A stretch of 27,272 nt of DNA from CAYPLH01 sp964411505 (GCA_964411505.1 CAYPLH010000053.1:1-27272); one strand, 5' to 3'; positions 15,210 to 24,574 are shown, counted from the first letter of the stretch. A program made the numbers and translations. The notes: generated from the letters alone by a model not told the origin.

Positions 15210-16214
15210 TTGTTTATATTTGAGTGGCTCAATAATCAGCTGCTTAAGATGGAATGGCTGAACAATTTGATAAGCTTAATTATCTCAAATGTTTTTGGGT
15301 TAGATGTTGACGGTAAACTGGGTGGAAGTATTCACTTCTTTATTTATGATGTAATAAAAATATTTATATTACTTACAGTTCTGATATTTACGATTTCGTA
15401 TATCCAAAGTTTTTTCCCACCTGAGAGAACTAGAAAGATATTAGGTAGATACAATGGAATTTCAGCAAATATATTAGGAGCTTTGCTTGGAACTGTTACG
15501 CCATTTTGTTCTTGCTCTTCGATTCCGCTGTTTATTGGTTTTACCAGTGCAGGTTTGCCGATTGGTGTTACTTTTTCATTTTTAATATCTTCTCCGATGG
15601 TAGACCTAGCATCAGTCATTTTACTTGCTAGTATATTTAATTGGAAAATAGCAATATCCTATGTAGTTGTTGGGGTTATCCTTGCAGTTATTGGAGGCAC
15701 CATCATTAGTAAATCTAAACTTGAGAAGTATGTAGAACCTTTTGTTTTTAGTAATAAGGTACTTGAGGTAGAACAAGAAGAGCTTACTACTCGTGATAGA
15801 ATTGATTTTTCAAGTGAACAAGTGTTAAGTATAATAAAGAAGGTGTGGTTGTATATTCTAATTGGGGTTGGGATAGGAGCAGCCATCCACAATTGGGTTC
15901 CTGAAAGCATCATTTCAGCAGTTCTTGGTCAGGATAAATGGTATTCGGTGTTATTAGCCACTATCGTTGGTGTGCCAATGTACGCTGATATCTTTGGAAC
16001 GTTACCGATAGCAGAGGCATTAGTTTTAAAGGGGGTAGGAATTGGTACAGCCTTAGCATTTATGATGGCCGTAACTGCACTTTCACTTCCATCCTTGATC
16101 ATGTTAAAGAAAGTTGTGAAGATGAAGCTCTTAGCTATATTTGTGGGAATTGTAACCACAGGGATTATTACCATTGGATATATCTTCAATGCTTTTGGTT
16201 ACCTATTGATATAG
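15210..16214 (+). CDS. ArsP-like permease (DUF318/COG0701 family)
   Basis: The 334-aa membrane protein has about eight to nine hydrophobic segments and the family signature GTVTPFCSCSSIPLFIGF near residue 95. Adjacent cysteines there are those implicated in trivalent organoarsenical efflux by ArsP. A second repeat contains VGVPMYADIFGTLPIAEALV. The TTG start has AAGGAG seven bases upstream. The position between arsR and a CxxC thioredoxin-like gene is a common arrangement for these permeases in anaerobes. It should export methylated or inorganic arsenicals; other substrates have been suggested for the wider family, so the substrate is inference. Confidence 0.85.
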   Translation: MFIFEWLNNQLLKMEWLNNLISLIISNVFGLDVDGKLGGSIHFFIYDVIKIFILLTVLIFTISYIQSFFPPERTRKILGRYNGISANILGALLGTVTPFCSCSSIPLFIGFTSAGLPIGVTFSFLISSPMVDLASVILLASIFNWKIAISYVVVGVILAVIGGTIISKSKLEKYVEPFVFSNKVLEVEQEELTTRDRIDFSSEQVLSIIKKVWLYILIGVGIGAAIHNWVPESIISAVLGQDKWYSVLLATIVGVPMYADIFGTLPIAEALVLKGVGIGTALAFMMAVTALSLPSLIMLKKVVKMKLLAIFVGIVTTGIITIGYIFNAFGYLLI

Positions 16215-16297
16215 GATTTTAATATTTCAAGATAAAACTGAAGAGATATATTATATGTTCTATTGAGGATTCTAAAATAATTAAGGAGTGAATTACT

Positions 16298-17053
16298 ATG
16301 ATAATCAAGATTTTGGGTTCAGGATGCAAGAACTGTGTTACATTGAAAGAAAATACTGAGAAAGCACTTAAAGAGGCAGGAGTAGAAGCAGAGATTGTTA
16401 AAGTAACAGATTTTAAGGATATTATGGCCTATGGTGTAATGTCAACTCCGGCGTTGGTGATTGATGAGGTGGTTGCCTCTTTTGGTAAGGTTTTAAAACC
16501 TAAAGAAATTATGAAAATTCTTGAAGAAAATGTTTCTACAAATTGTTCTTGTGGTTCAGGTTGCTGTGACGCTCCGAGGGAAACAAAGGCTGAAAAAAAG
16601 CAAATTGTTATTGATTTTCTATTTCTTGATCTGAGTGTTTGTACACGCTGCCAAGGGGCAGATTCAAGTCTTGACGAAGCTTTATCAGAAGTGTCAAAAG
16701 TTCTCGAAGCTACAGGAGTTGAAGTGGTCGTAAATAAGATTAATGTAATAAGTAAGGAGCTTGCCGTACAGCATAGATTCGTAAGCTCACCTACAATACG
16801 TGTAAACGGGCATGACATTCAGATGGATTTCAAAGAAAGTTCGTGTGAGTCTTGCGGTGATTTGTGTGGAGATGAAGTCGACTGTCGGGTTTGGATATAC
16901 GAGGGTATAGAATACACAATACCACCGAAGGCGATGATTGTTGAGGCGCTTTTAAAGGAAGTATATGGCAGTAATAGAGTTGATGAAGAAGAGAGAGAGT
17001 ATGTATTGCCAGAAAACTTGAAAAACTTTTATGAGTCCATGAAGGGTAAATAA
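16298..17053 (+). CDS. Thioredoxin-like (CxxC) domain fused to DUF2703
   Basis: The 251-aa protein joins two domains. Residues 1-78 are a small thioredoxin of the MTH895/TM0996 type, with redox pair Cys10/Cys13 (GSGCKNCVTL) and the cis-proline motif STPALVIDE. A cysteine-rich linker (NCSCGSGCCD) follows. From about residue 104 to the end is a DUF2703-like domain (DLSVCTRCQGADSSLDEALS) with a cysteine-rich insertion (SSCESCGDLCGDEVDC). The two halves usually occur as separate genes in arsenic/permease operons. It is third in the arsR operon, after the permease. A role in reducing or handing over thiol-bound arsenic is plausible, inferred from the cysteines and context only. More than a dozen cysteines in all. 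Confidence 0.85.
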   Translation: MIIKILGSGCKNCVTLKENTEKALKEAGVEAEIVKVTDFKDIMAYGVMSTPALVIDEVVASFGKVLKPKEIMKILEENVSTNCSCGSGCCDAPRETKAEKKQIVIDFLFLDLSVCTRCQGADSSLDEALSEVSKVLEATGVEVVVNKINVISKELAVQHRFVSSPTIRVNGHDIQMDFKESSCESCGDLCGDEVDCRVWIYEGIEYTIPPKAMIVEALLKEVYGSNRVDEEEREYVLPENLKNFYESMKGK

Positions 17054-17088
17054 AAGCGTAATAATAAGTGTGAGGAGTTATTTAATAA

Positions 17089-18216
17089 ATGGACATTATT
17101 ATAAAAGGTGCACGAGAGAATAATCTTAAAGGAACAGTGTCGGAGGTAGTATCTTGCACAGATTCAATTACAGGTCAGTACCTAGGTGGGAGTATGCGTG
17201 CCCCAAAACGCAAAAAGGCTTCTGGAAATGGCAAGATACTTTCTATAAAAGGCGCAAATACTAATAACCTAAAGGACTTAAATCTTGAAATCCCGTTAGG
17301 TAAGTTTGTTACTATAACAGGTGTCTCTGGGGCAGGAAAGTCAAGTCTTGTCTTTGGTGAGATTAGCAACGCTGCAACAGCTTATTTTAACAAAGATAAT
17401 AGTAATCACCAAGAGCATATTTCAGGATTTGAAGCTTTAGATTCTGTTATTACCATAGATCAATCTCCTATAGGACGTTCTTCGCGTTCTAACGCGGCAA
17501 CTTATACAGACATTTTTACAGGTTTTAGAAATTTGTTTGCAGAAATTGCTGTGAAGCAAAAGAGCAATTTACAAGCACGGCATTTTTCCTATAATGTACA
17601 TGGTGGACGTTGCGAAAAGTGTCAAGGATCAGGGAAGATACCTATTTCTATGAACTTTCTTCCTGATGTGGAGGTTACTTGCCCTGTATGCCGTGGCAAA
17701 AGATACCAAAAGCCTGTCTTAGCAATAAAGTATAAAGACCACACTATAGCAGATGTGTTGGATTTAAGTATAGATGAAGCTGTTATTCTCTTCGAAAAGG
17801 AAAAAGAACTTTATCGAAAGCTCACAATTTTGCAAGATGTTGGTCTTGGATATCTAGGTTTGGGGCAGTCCGCATCTACTCTATCCGGTGGTGAAGCACA
17901 ACGACTTAAGCTAGCAAAAGAACTATCTAAGCAAAGTAGCAATAAAACATTATATTTGTTCGATGAACCTACCAGTGGGCTTCATCCTTACGATGCAAAC
18001 CGGTTGATCAATGTGTTTGATAGTTTAGTATTAAAGGGTAACAGCATTATTATGATTGAGCACAATTCTGAAGTTATTTTGGCATCAGATTGGGTAATTG
18101 ACTTAGGTCCCGAAGGAGGAAAACATGGTGGGGAAATTATAGCACAAGGAACACCAGAAGAAATTGCACAAATCAAAGAGTCTGCGACAGGAGAAATTCT
18201 TTCTAAAAAGCTATAG
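17089..18216 (+). CDS. UvrA-like ABC ATPase with internal deletion (first half missing)
   Basis: The 375-aa product keeps the first 15 residues typical of a UvrA start (IIIKGARENNLKG) and then jumps to the segment that normally joins the two halves (SITGQYLGG). The second half is complete: Walker A at 78-86 (GVSGAGKSS), zinc-finger cysteines 175, 178, 198 and 201, signature LSGGEAQRLKL (264-274) and Walker B LYLFDEPTSGLH with Asp291-Glu292. Normal UvrA-like proteins have two ATP sites and are 750-950 aa, so about 400 or more residues are missing, in frame. It has a good GAGGAG ribosome site and may be made, but cannot act as a normal UvrA monomer. It may derive from a self-resistance UvrA paralogue rather than the housekeeping gene. 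Confidence 0.8.
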   Translation: MDIIIKGARENNLKGTVSEVVSCTDSITGQYLGGSMRAPKRKKASGNGKILSIKGANTNNLKDLNLEIPLGKFVTITGVSGAGKSSLVFGEISNAATAYFNKDNSNHQEHISGFEALDSVITIDQSPIGRSSRSNAATYTDIFTGFRNLFAEIAVKQKSNLQARHFSYNVHGGRCEKCQGSGKIPISMNFLPDVEVTCPVCRGKRYQKPVLAIKYKDHTIADVLDLSIDEAVILFEKEKELYRKLTILQDVGLGYLGLGQSASTLSGGEAQRLKLAKELSKQSSNKTLYLFDEPTSGLHPYDANRLINVFDSLVLKGNSIIMIEHNSEVILASDWVIDLGPEGGKHGGEIIAQGTPEEIAQIKESATGEILSKKL

Positions 18217-18272
18217 GAATAGGATTTGCAACTGGACAAGCATGTATAGTCTTTCTATTGAGGAGTTAAGAT

Positions 18273-18788
18273 ATGAAAAAGGATAATAGAGAAAATAAGT
18301 TAACTAAAGTATTATTTGTTATTTATTTAATCGCGTTGCTTTGGATAATAGTATTCAAATTTGATATACCATTTTCTAAATTGGGATATATGAGAAATAT
18401 AAATTTAATTCCTTTTAGTCACCCATTAATATTAAATGGCAATCTTAATTTTAAAGAAATTGTTATGAACGCAGTGATTTTTATACCTCTTGGTATATAT
18501 GTGGAAGTTTTATTTAAAAAGTGGGCTGTTGGAAGAAAAATTTCCTTCATTTTCATAATCAGTTTTATATGTGAACTATCACAATATATTCTAGGTATTG
18601 GTGCTTCTGATATTACAGATATAATTACCAATGTGTTTGGTGGGATTGTTGGAATAGTAATGTATATAGGTTTAATAAAAATAGTGGAGAATGGCGTTAA
18701 GGCACAGAAATTTATCAATGTAATTGCCACAATAGGAACAATTCTCATGACTTTATTGCTGTCGCTGCTTGTAATATACAATTTATAA
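18273..18788 (+). CDS. VanZ family membrane protein
   Basis: The 171-aa protein has four to five transmembrane helices and the VanZ signature: NLIPFSHPL after the first helix, then NAVIFIPLGIYV, and a helix with ICELSQYILGIG followed by SDITDIITNVFGGIVG. VanZ itself gives low-level teicoplanin resistance; most VanZ-like proteins have no proven function. GAGGAG precedes the ATG. It stands alone, about 17 kb from the VanRS-like genes, so it is not evidence for a resistance operon. The 98-base gap after it has no gene; AGTTTAAAGTTTAAA near 18877 is a short repeat. Confidence 0.88.
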   Translation: MKKDNRENKLTKVLFVIYLIALLWIIVFKFDIPFSKLGYMRNINLIPFSHPLILNGNLNFKEIVMNAVIFIPLGIYVEVLFKKWAVGRKISFIFIISFICELSQYILGIGASDITDIITNVFGGIVGIVMYIGLIKIVENGVKAQKFINVIATIGTILMTLLLSLLVIYNL

Positions 18789-18886
18789 TTAACCAGCGTT
18801 GATTGACGAATTGGCAAAAGGGAAGCCCATTGCTAAGATTTTGAGAAGCTGAGGTTGAATGGTACAGCTTATAAAAAGTTTAAAGT

Positions 18887-19474
18887 TTAAAATCTAAAAC
18901 TAAGATCTAACGGTATTTCAGTTATATTATCGTTATTAGGTATTAAGGTGTAGTCGCTTACATATCCTTTGTATATTAATTCTTTGTTCTCTATTGCATA
19001 AAGTTCACTTGTACTGATAAGTTCGGGAACTTTATCGTATTTTATAATTTTACTGTTTATTAAGATTTCGGCAACAAATTGAGAGCAAAAGTATCGTGAT
19101 TTTCTTTTTATTTGTATGTTTAACAGTACTCCTAATAAACCTAAGAGATTGTATTTATACTTATCTTTTTCTCTTAGGAAATTTTCAACCTGCTGTTGAA
19201 GAGCAATATACTGTTCTTCGGTTACTTTGACTCTATATATAAGGCAATCACTCTCAGGAAACTTTCTAAAAACTCCTTCATGCAGGTTTTCTATAGCAAA
19301 CCCGCCTGAAAATGGATTATTAGGCTTAGTTCTACCGAAAGAATACATTTCAGTAAAATTGTTATCAAAGCTGATTGATGAATGCGGATATTGTATATCT
19401 GAAAATGTATAGATTATTTTAGAAAGCCAAGTTCCTGTTTTAGTGAAAACTAAATAGAAATATTTATGTTCCAT
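18887..19474 (-). CDS. Permuted papain-like (YiiX-type NlpC/P60 superfamily) protein
   Basis: The 195-aa protein shows the circularly permuted papain order: histidine first (YPHSSISF, near residue 32) and catalytic-type cysteine later (YFCSQFVAEIL). FCSQFV is the usual helix start of this superfamily. Such enzymes are hydrolases or acyltransferases acting on peptides or lipids; the substrate is unknown and no signal peptide is present. I take the ATG at 19474; the ATG at 19492 has no ribosome site and would add MELIIY. The spacing from GGAG is long for either, so the start is uncertain. A palindrome CATCTAC-T-GTAGATG at 19490-19504 overlaps the region just upstream. The 19505-19627 gap shows no gene. 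Confidence 0.7.
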   Translation of the reverse strand: MEHKYFYLVFTKTGTWLSKIIYTFSDIQYPHSSISFDNNFTEMYSFGRTKPNNPFSGGFAIENLHEGVFRKFPESDCLIYRVKVTEEQYIALQQQVENFLREKDKYKYNLLGLLGVLLNIQIKRKSRYFCSQFVAEILINSKIIKYDKVPELISTSELYAIENKELIYKGYVSDYTLIPNNDNITEIPLDLSFRF

Positions 19475-19627
19475 ATAAATGATCAACTCCATCTACTGTA
19501 GATGTAAAAGTTTTTCATAGCATTTATTAAAGCGTATGATATAAACAGTATACATTAATTATAGCTGAAGTTGTAGTGTTTATATTTGGATTTGGTTTAG
19601 TGAGATTGAAGAAGAGAGAAATTTCAC

Positions 19628-20056
19628 TTATAGAAAGTGTTTTAGCCGTTGAACATTATTTTCTTCAAATTTAAGCAACCTGTTCATAAGACTTAGTATA
19701 TTAGGTTCGGCATCATTATATTTTTTTAGATTTTTAACTGCGTTAAGTATCCCCATATTGCTTCCGATAATAAGCATCTCAGAAATATGAGACGGTGTTT
19801 TATCGGTGATCGTTTGCATATTGATCATCAAATATGTTTTGATTTTATTAAGCGTGCCTATTCCTTTCTCATCATACCCAGCTTCATTTAGTGCATCCTG
19901 AGCGGTACGATGGATTTCTTTATATTCATTGTACTGAGATTCTAAATGATTTTTGAAATTGTCGTCTTCCGCAATGCCTATTAATTGCTCAATAGTATGT
20001 ACGCCCATTTGTGAATTCTGATAAATAAAGTTTAGTAGTTCTGCATTTCCATTCAT
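19628..20056 (-). CDS. Small all-helical protein, possibly ferritin-like
   Basis: The 142-aa protein looks like a four-helix bundle: LLNFIYQNSQMGVHTIEQLI, then a charged helix with NHLESQYNEYKEIHRTAQDA, then ILNAVKNLKKY and a last helix. E-x6-Y and H patterns in helix two recall ferritin-like proteins (DUF2383-type) found widely in Clostridia, but a metal site is not convincing. No catalytic motif is evident. Ribosome site AAAGGGCG lies before the ATG. It is transcribed opposite to the threonine aldolase gene, 150 bases away, and in the same direction as the papain-like gene after it. Confidence 0.65.
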   Translation of the reverse strand: MNGNAELLNFIYQNSQMGVHTIEQLIGIAEDDNFKNHLESQYNEYKEIHRTAQDALNEAGYDEKGIGTLNKIKTYLMINMQTITDKTPSHISEMLIIGSNMGILNAVKNLKKYNDAEPNILSLMNRLLKFEENNVQRLKHFL

Positions 20057-20206
20057 TTTTTAACACGCCCTTTTTTCTTTATTTTATCCTTAAGGCTTGT
20101 ATATATTCATAGAGATTAACACAGTGTATACTATAGGGATAAAAGCATTAAATGAAGAAACTACTTTGAAAAACTAATAAGCGTAGAATAGCGAGGAATA
20201 GAAATT

Positions 20207-21235
20207 ATGATTAGATTTAATAGTGATTATGCTGAAGGAGCACACCCTAGAATTTTAGAAAAGCTGATAGAAACGAATATGGAGCAGACGCCAGGATATG
20301 GTGAGGATATCTATTGCCAAAGAGCGGCTGACTTAATTAAAGAACAATGTGGAAATGAAAATATTGATGTGCATTTTCTAGTTGGCGGTACACAGTCAAA
20401 TTTAACTATTATAGCTGCTGCGCTTCGTCCGCATCAATGTGCTATTGCTGCTATTAGTGGTCATATAAGTACCCATGAAACTGGTGCCATTGAAGCAACA
20501 GGGCATAAGGTAATAGAGTTGCCAACTGAGGATGGCAAACTTACAGCAGCGCAAATCTTGGATGTTTATAATAATCATCAAAATGATGAAACTCATGAAC
20601 ATACTGTGCAACCAAAGTTAGTATATATCTCTAATCCAACAGAATTAGGGACTATTTATAGTAAGACTGAATTAATGGAACTTAGTAAAACATGTAAAGA
20701 GTGTGATCTGTATCTATTCTTAGATGGTGCAAGATTGGGATATGGGCTTACATCTGTAGGTAATGACCTAGATTTGCCGTTAATAACAGAATATTGTGAT
20801 GTATTCTATATTGGTGGAACAAAGGTAGGAGCGTTATTTGGCGAGGCAGTCGTAATTACTAATCAAGCTTTAAAGCAGGACTTCAGGTATATTATGAAGC
20901 AAAAAGGTGCTATGCTTGCAAAAGGTAGATTATTAGGCATACAGTTTTTTACCCTTTTCGAAGATAATCTGTATTATGAAATTTCAAAGCATGCTAATAG
21001 AATGGCGGATATTATTAGGGACGAATTTACAAAGAACGGCTACCAGTTCTTAATTAAAACTTGTACAAATCAACAGTTTCCGATATTGTCAAATGTTGAT
21101 ATAGCTAAGCTTTCGGAAAAGTATAGTTTCCTAACATGGCAAAGAGTAGATGATTATAATAGTGCGGTTCGCTTTTGTACTAGCTGGGCAACAAGAGAAG
21201 AAGATGTTTTGCAACTGGTGAAAGATATCAAATAG
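20207..21235 (+). CDS. Threonine aldolase family PLP enzyme
   Basis: The 342-aa protein is a low-specificity L-threonine aldolase / beta-eliminating lyase. Features in order are FNSDYAEGAHPRIL, the substrate loop PGYGEDIYCQRAADLI, the PLP-stacking HISTHETGAIEATGHK, LFLDGARLGYG and the Schiff-base lysine Lys206 in GGTKVGALFGEA. Such enzymes split threonine or allo-threonine to glycine and acetaldehyde. The length and motifs are complete, so it should be active. It sits between the helical protein gene and copA; the 69-base gap to copA has no terminator. Some family members act on other beta-hydroxy amino acids, so substrate preference is open. Confidence 0.92.
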   Translation: MIRFNSDYAEGAHPRILEKLIETNMEQTPGYGEDIYCQRAADLIKEQCGNENIDVHFLVGGTQSNLTIIAAALRPHQCAIAAISGHISTHETGAIEATGHKVIELPTEDGKLTAAQILDVYNNHQNDETHEHTVQPKLVYISNPTELGTIYSKTELMELSKTCKECDLYLFLDGARLGYGLTSVGNDLDLPLITEYCDVFYIGGTKVGALFGEAVVITNQALKQDFRYIMKQKGAMLAKGRLLGIQFFTLFEDNLYYEISKHANRMADIIRDEFTKNGYQFLIKTCTNQQFPILSNVDIAKLSEKYSFLTWQRVDDYNSAVRFCTSWATREEDVLQLVKDIK

Positions 21236-21304
21236 AAGGAAACACTATAAAGTTATGTGTGATAGATTGCTTTTCAAAAGGGTATGAAAGAGGTGGGAAG
21301 TAAC

Positions 21305-23734
21305 ATGAGTATAGAAACCAAAGGTTCAGTTTCGAAAGAAGTCAGTATGCAAATTACGGGGATGACTTGCGCAGCGTGTGCGTCACGTATTGAAAAAGGG
21401 TTAAATAAAATGGAAGGTGTAGAACAAGCAACTGTCAATTTAGCCTTAGAAAAATCAACGATTAAATTTGATCCATCCAAACTGAGTGAAGTAGATTTCG
21501 AAAAGAAAATCGAAGCGCTTGGCTTTGACGTTGTAAAGCAAAAGGTAGAATTCGATATTACGGGAATGACTTGTGCAGCGTGTGCAACACGTATTGAAAA
21601 AGGGTTAAACAAAATAGAAGGTGTTGCCACAGCGACAGTGAATTTAGCACTTGAAAAAGCAACAATCGAATTTAATCCTTCTGAAGTAACTATTTCAGAT
21701 ATTATTGCAAAGGTAGAGAAGCTCGGTTTTGGTGCGCACCAAAAGCAAGACGAAACAGAACAAGTAGATTATCGTGAAAAGCACATTAAAGAACAACAAC
21801 GTAAATTCATTTTTTCAGCAATTTTATCATTGCCATTATTATGGACAATGGTCGGTCACTTTTCATTTACTTCATTCTTATATGTACCAGATATTTTAAT
21901 GAATCCGTGGATCCAAATGATATTAGCAACACCTGTACAATTTATTATCGGAAAACAGTTTTATGTAGGTGCCTATAAATCACTGCGAAATGGTAGTGCA
22001 AACATGGATGTACTCGTCGCTATGGGTACGTCAGCAGCTTATTTTTATAGCGTATATCAAGCTGTTTTAAATGCTGGAGCAGACCATGTTCCACATCTAT
22101 ACTTTGAAACAAGTGCAGTATTAATCACACTTATTCTTCTAGGCAAGTTATTCGAAGCAAAGGCAAAAGGCCGTTCTTCAGAAGCGATAAAAAAATTAAT
22201 GGGCCTTCAAGCAAAAACAGCTATTGTCGAACGTGATGGAGTTGAAAAAGAAGTACCGCTAGAAGAAGTAGTAATGGGCGACATTATTTTAGTAAAGCCA
22301 GGAGAAAAAATTCCTGTTGATGGTGAAGTATTAGAGGGAACAACTGCTGTTGATGAATCGATGTTAACGGGTGAAAGCTTACCAGTGGATAAAAAAGCCG
22401 GCGATGTATTATACGGCTCCACAATTAACAAAAATGGTTTTATCAAAATGAAAGCGACAAAAGTCGGACGTGACACAGCACTGGCCCAAATAATTAAAGT
22501 GGTAGAAAGTGCGCAAGGTTCAAAAGCACCAATCCAGCGTGTGGCAGATAAAATTTCGGGTATTTTTGTACCTGTTGTAGTAGCGATTGCCATCCTATCA
22601 TTTCTAGTATGGATTATCTGGGTCAAGCCTGGTGAGTTTACACCAGCACTTGAAGTGCTAATTGCCGTTCTTGTGATTGCTTGTCCATGTGCGCTTGGCT
22701 TAGCAACACCAACTTCCATTATGGCTGGTTCGGGTCGTGCAGCAGAATTCGGTATTTTGTTCAAAGGTGGAGAACATTTAGAACAAACACAAGGAATTGA
22801 CACAGTGGTAGTCGATAAAACAGGTACTGTTACACATGGTAAACCTGTTTTGACAGATGTCTTAGTAGCAGATGATCAAGATGAAGAGGATTTTTTATCG
22901 CTGATAGGAACAGCAGAAAAACAATCAGAACATCCATTAGCCCAAGCAATTGTTCAAGGTATTCAAGATAAGGGCGTTGAACTACGTAGCGTTCAATCTT
23001 TTGAAGCAATTCCGGGTTATGGAGTTCAAGCAACAGTTTCAGGCCAAGAAGTTATCATTGGCACACGGAAACTCATGCACAAATTCGGAATTGATATACA
23101 ATCTGTTCTTTCTTTGATGGAAGAATTAGAGCGAAACGGTAAGACGGCGATGTTAGCTGGAATCGATGGACAATATGCGGGGTTAGTTGCCGTTGCAGAT
23201 ACAATTAAAGATACTTCTCAGGAAGCTGTACGCCGATTACAAGAAATGGGTATCAAGGTGATTATGATGACAGGTGATAATGAACGGGCAGCCCAAGCCA
23301 TTGGTAAAGAGGTAGGAGTTGATGCAGTTATCGCAGAAGTACTTCCTGAAGGGAAAGCGGAAGAAGTGAAAAAACTGCAACAGCTAGGCAAAAAGGTGGC
23401 GATGGTTGGTGATGGAATTAATGATGCACCTGCACTTGCAACAGCTGATATTGGTATGGCAATAGGTACAGGGACAGATGTTGCTATGGAAGCAGCAGAT
23501 ATTACTTTGATTCGAGGCGATTTGAATAGTATTGCCGATGCAATTTTGATGAGTCGTAAAACGATGCGTAATATTAAACAAAACTTATTCTGGGCATTTG
23601 CTTACAATACGATTGGGATTCCAATTGCTGCAATAGGGCTACTAGCGCCGTGGGTAGCTGGTGCTGCTATGGCATTTAGTTCTGTGTCAGTTGTATTGAA
23701 TGCTTTACGCTTACAAAGAGTGAAGTTACCTTAG
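21305..23734 (+). CDS. copA: Copper-exporting P1B-1 ATPase
   Basis: The 809-aa protein has two N-terminal metal-binding domains, each with MTCAAC, 68 residues apart. The DNA of the two domains is a near repeat at 21359-21422 and 21563-21626. Eight membrane helices follow, with Cu(I) motif CPCALGLATP (Cys460, Cys462), actuator TGES, phosphorylation site DKTGTVTHG (Asp504), SEHPLAQ and an intact GDGINDAPAL. The last helix region AMAFSSVSVVLNALRL is typical of the Cu(I) group. I start at ATG 21305, eight bases after AGGTGG, rather than 21284. The sequence is very close in style to Bacillaceae CopA, and codon use is less A-rich than neighbours, which suggests acquisition. No CopY or CsoR gene is nearby. 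Confidence 0.93.
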   Translation: MSIETKGSVSKEVSMQITGMTCAACASRIEKGLNKMEGVEQATVNLALEKSTIKFDPSKLSEVDFEKKIEALGFDVVKQKVEFDITGMTCAACATRIEKGLNKIEGVATATVNLALEKATIEFNPSEVTISDIIAKVEKLGFGAHQKQDETEQVDYREKHIKEQQRKFIFSAILSLPLLWTMVGHFSFTSFLYVPDILMNPWIQMILATPVQFIIGKQFYVGAYKSLRNGSANMDVLVAMGTSAAYFYSVYQAVLNAGADHVPHLYFETSAVLITLILLGKLFEAKAKGRSSEAIKKLMGLQAKTAIVERDGVEKEVPLEEVVMGDIILVKPGEKIPVDGEVLEGTTAVDESMLTGESLPVDKKAGDVLYGSTINKNGFIKMKATKVGRDTALAQIIKVVESAQGSKAPIQRVADKISGIFVPVVVAIAILSFLVWIIWVKPGEFTPALEVLIAVLVIACPCALGLATPTSIMAGSGRAAEFGILFKGGEHLEQTQGIDTVVVDKTGTVTHGKPVLTDVLVADDQDEEDFLSLIGTAEKQSEHPLAQAIVQGIQDKGVELRSVQSFEAIPGYGVQATVSGQEVIIGTRKLMHKFGIDIQSVLSLMEELERNGKTAMLAGIDGQYAGLVAVADTIKDTSQEAVRRLQEMGIKVIMMTGDNERAAQAIGKEVGVDAVIAEVLPEGKAEEVKKLQQLGKKVAMVGDGINDAPALATADIGMAIGTGTDVAMEAADITLIRGDLNSIADAILMSRKTMRNIKQNLFWAFAYNTIGIPIAAIGLLAPWVAGAAMAFSSVSVVLNALRLQRVKLP

Positions 23735-23805
23735 GCAAAGATATAGACAAAAAATTAACGAAGTGTAAAAATAGAATTAGATAACAATGTGAACGGAGAG
23801 TTGAA

Positions 23806-24507
23806 ATGGGTGATCATAAGTGCGAACATGAGTGTCAATGCGAAGGGCGTAAACCATGTGTCTCTATAGTGCCGATATTTAATCATCTCGAAGATAAGCA
23901 AATAGCCGAAATCACAGAAGCGGTTCAATCGGATTCGTATAAAAAAGGTGAGATTATCTATCGGGCTGGGGATAAATCAGACTCACTCTATATTGTCAGG
24001 ACCGGAAGGATAAGGATTTACCGGTTATCTGAATCGGGGAAGGAACAATTGGTGCGTTTTTTGAGCCCTGGGGACTTCACAGGTGAACTTGCTCTGTTCA
24101 GCGAGTCTGTTCATGAAGCTTATGCAGAAGCTGTGGCTGACACTGAAGTTTGCCTGATTACGCGCAACGATTTACAGAAGTTCCTTATGAAATACCCCTC
24201 GATTTCTTTGAAAATTTTAACGGAATTTTCGAGTAGGTTGGAAAAATCAGAGAAGCAAACAACCAGAGTTTCTACTGAGAAGGTTGAAACAAGACTAGCA
24301 CTTTTTATAGTTGAGTGCATTGATCGAGAAGAATCGTTAATGGAGTTTGTATTACCAATGAGTAAAAGAGATCTGGCTTCTTTCCTAGGGACAACGCCGG
24401 AAACTATCAGCCGGAGATTAACGGATTTTGAAGAAGCGGGGTATATTAGACAGAAGCAGCACAGGAAGATAGAAGTCCTTGATTTAGACAGGTTGCTTCT
24501 AGTCTAA
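23806..24507 (+). CDS. Crp/Fnr family regulator with FNR-like cysteines
   Basis: The 233-aa protein has a cyclic-nucleotide-like beta-roll (residues ~25-120, with PGDFTGELALF) and a C-terminal HTH (MSKRDLASFLGTTPETISRR). The recognition helix ETISR is that of FNR, which reads TTGAT-N4-ATCAA. The N-terminus has Cys6, Cys10, Cys12 and Cys18, and Cys116 (TEVCLI) corresponds to Cys122 of E. coli FNR. The C-x5-C spacing also matches FNR, so an oxygen- or redox-sensitive Fe-S cluster, or metal binding, is likely. The gene follows copA by 71 bases in the same direction. It may regulate copA, but no FNR box was seen there. GGAGAG precedes the start. Confidence 0.88.
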   Translation: MGDHKCEHECQCEGRKPCVSIVPIFNHLEDKQIAEITEAVQSDSYKKGEIIYRAGDKSDSLYIVRTGRIRIYRLSESGKEQLVRFLSPGDFTGELALFSESVHEAYAEAVADTEVCLITRNDLQKFLMKYPSISLKILTEFSSRLEKSEKQTTRVSTEKVETRLALFIVECIDREESLMEFVLPMSKRDLASFLGTTPETISRRLTDFEEAGYIRQKQHRKIEVLDLDRLLLV

Positions 24508-24574
24508 TGAACACTTTTATTTATGATAAGCTTTCACTAGATACTTCATAGAACAATGTTGTTTTGTAACTTAC

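Noticed and set aside
22207..22803. 198-codon frame on the minus strand within copA
   Set aside because: A shadow of the copA coding frame, with low-complexity Ser/Thr/Pro composition and no start signals.
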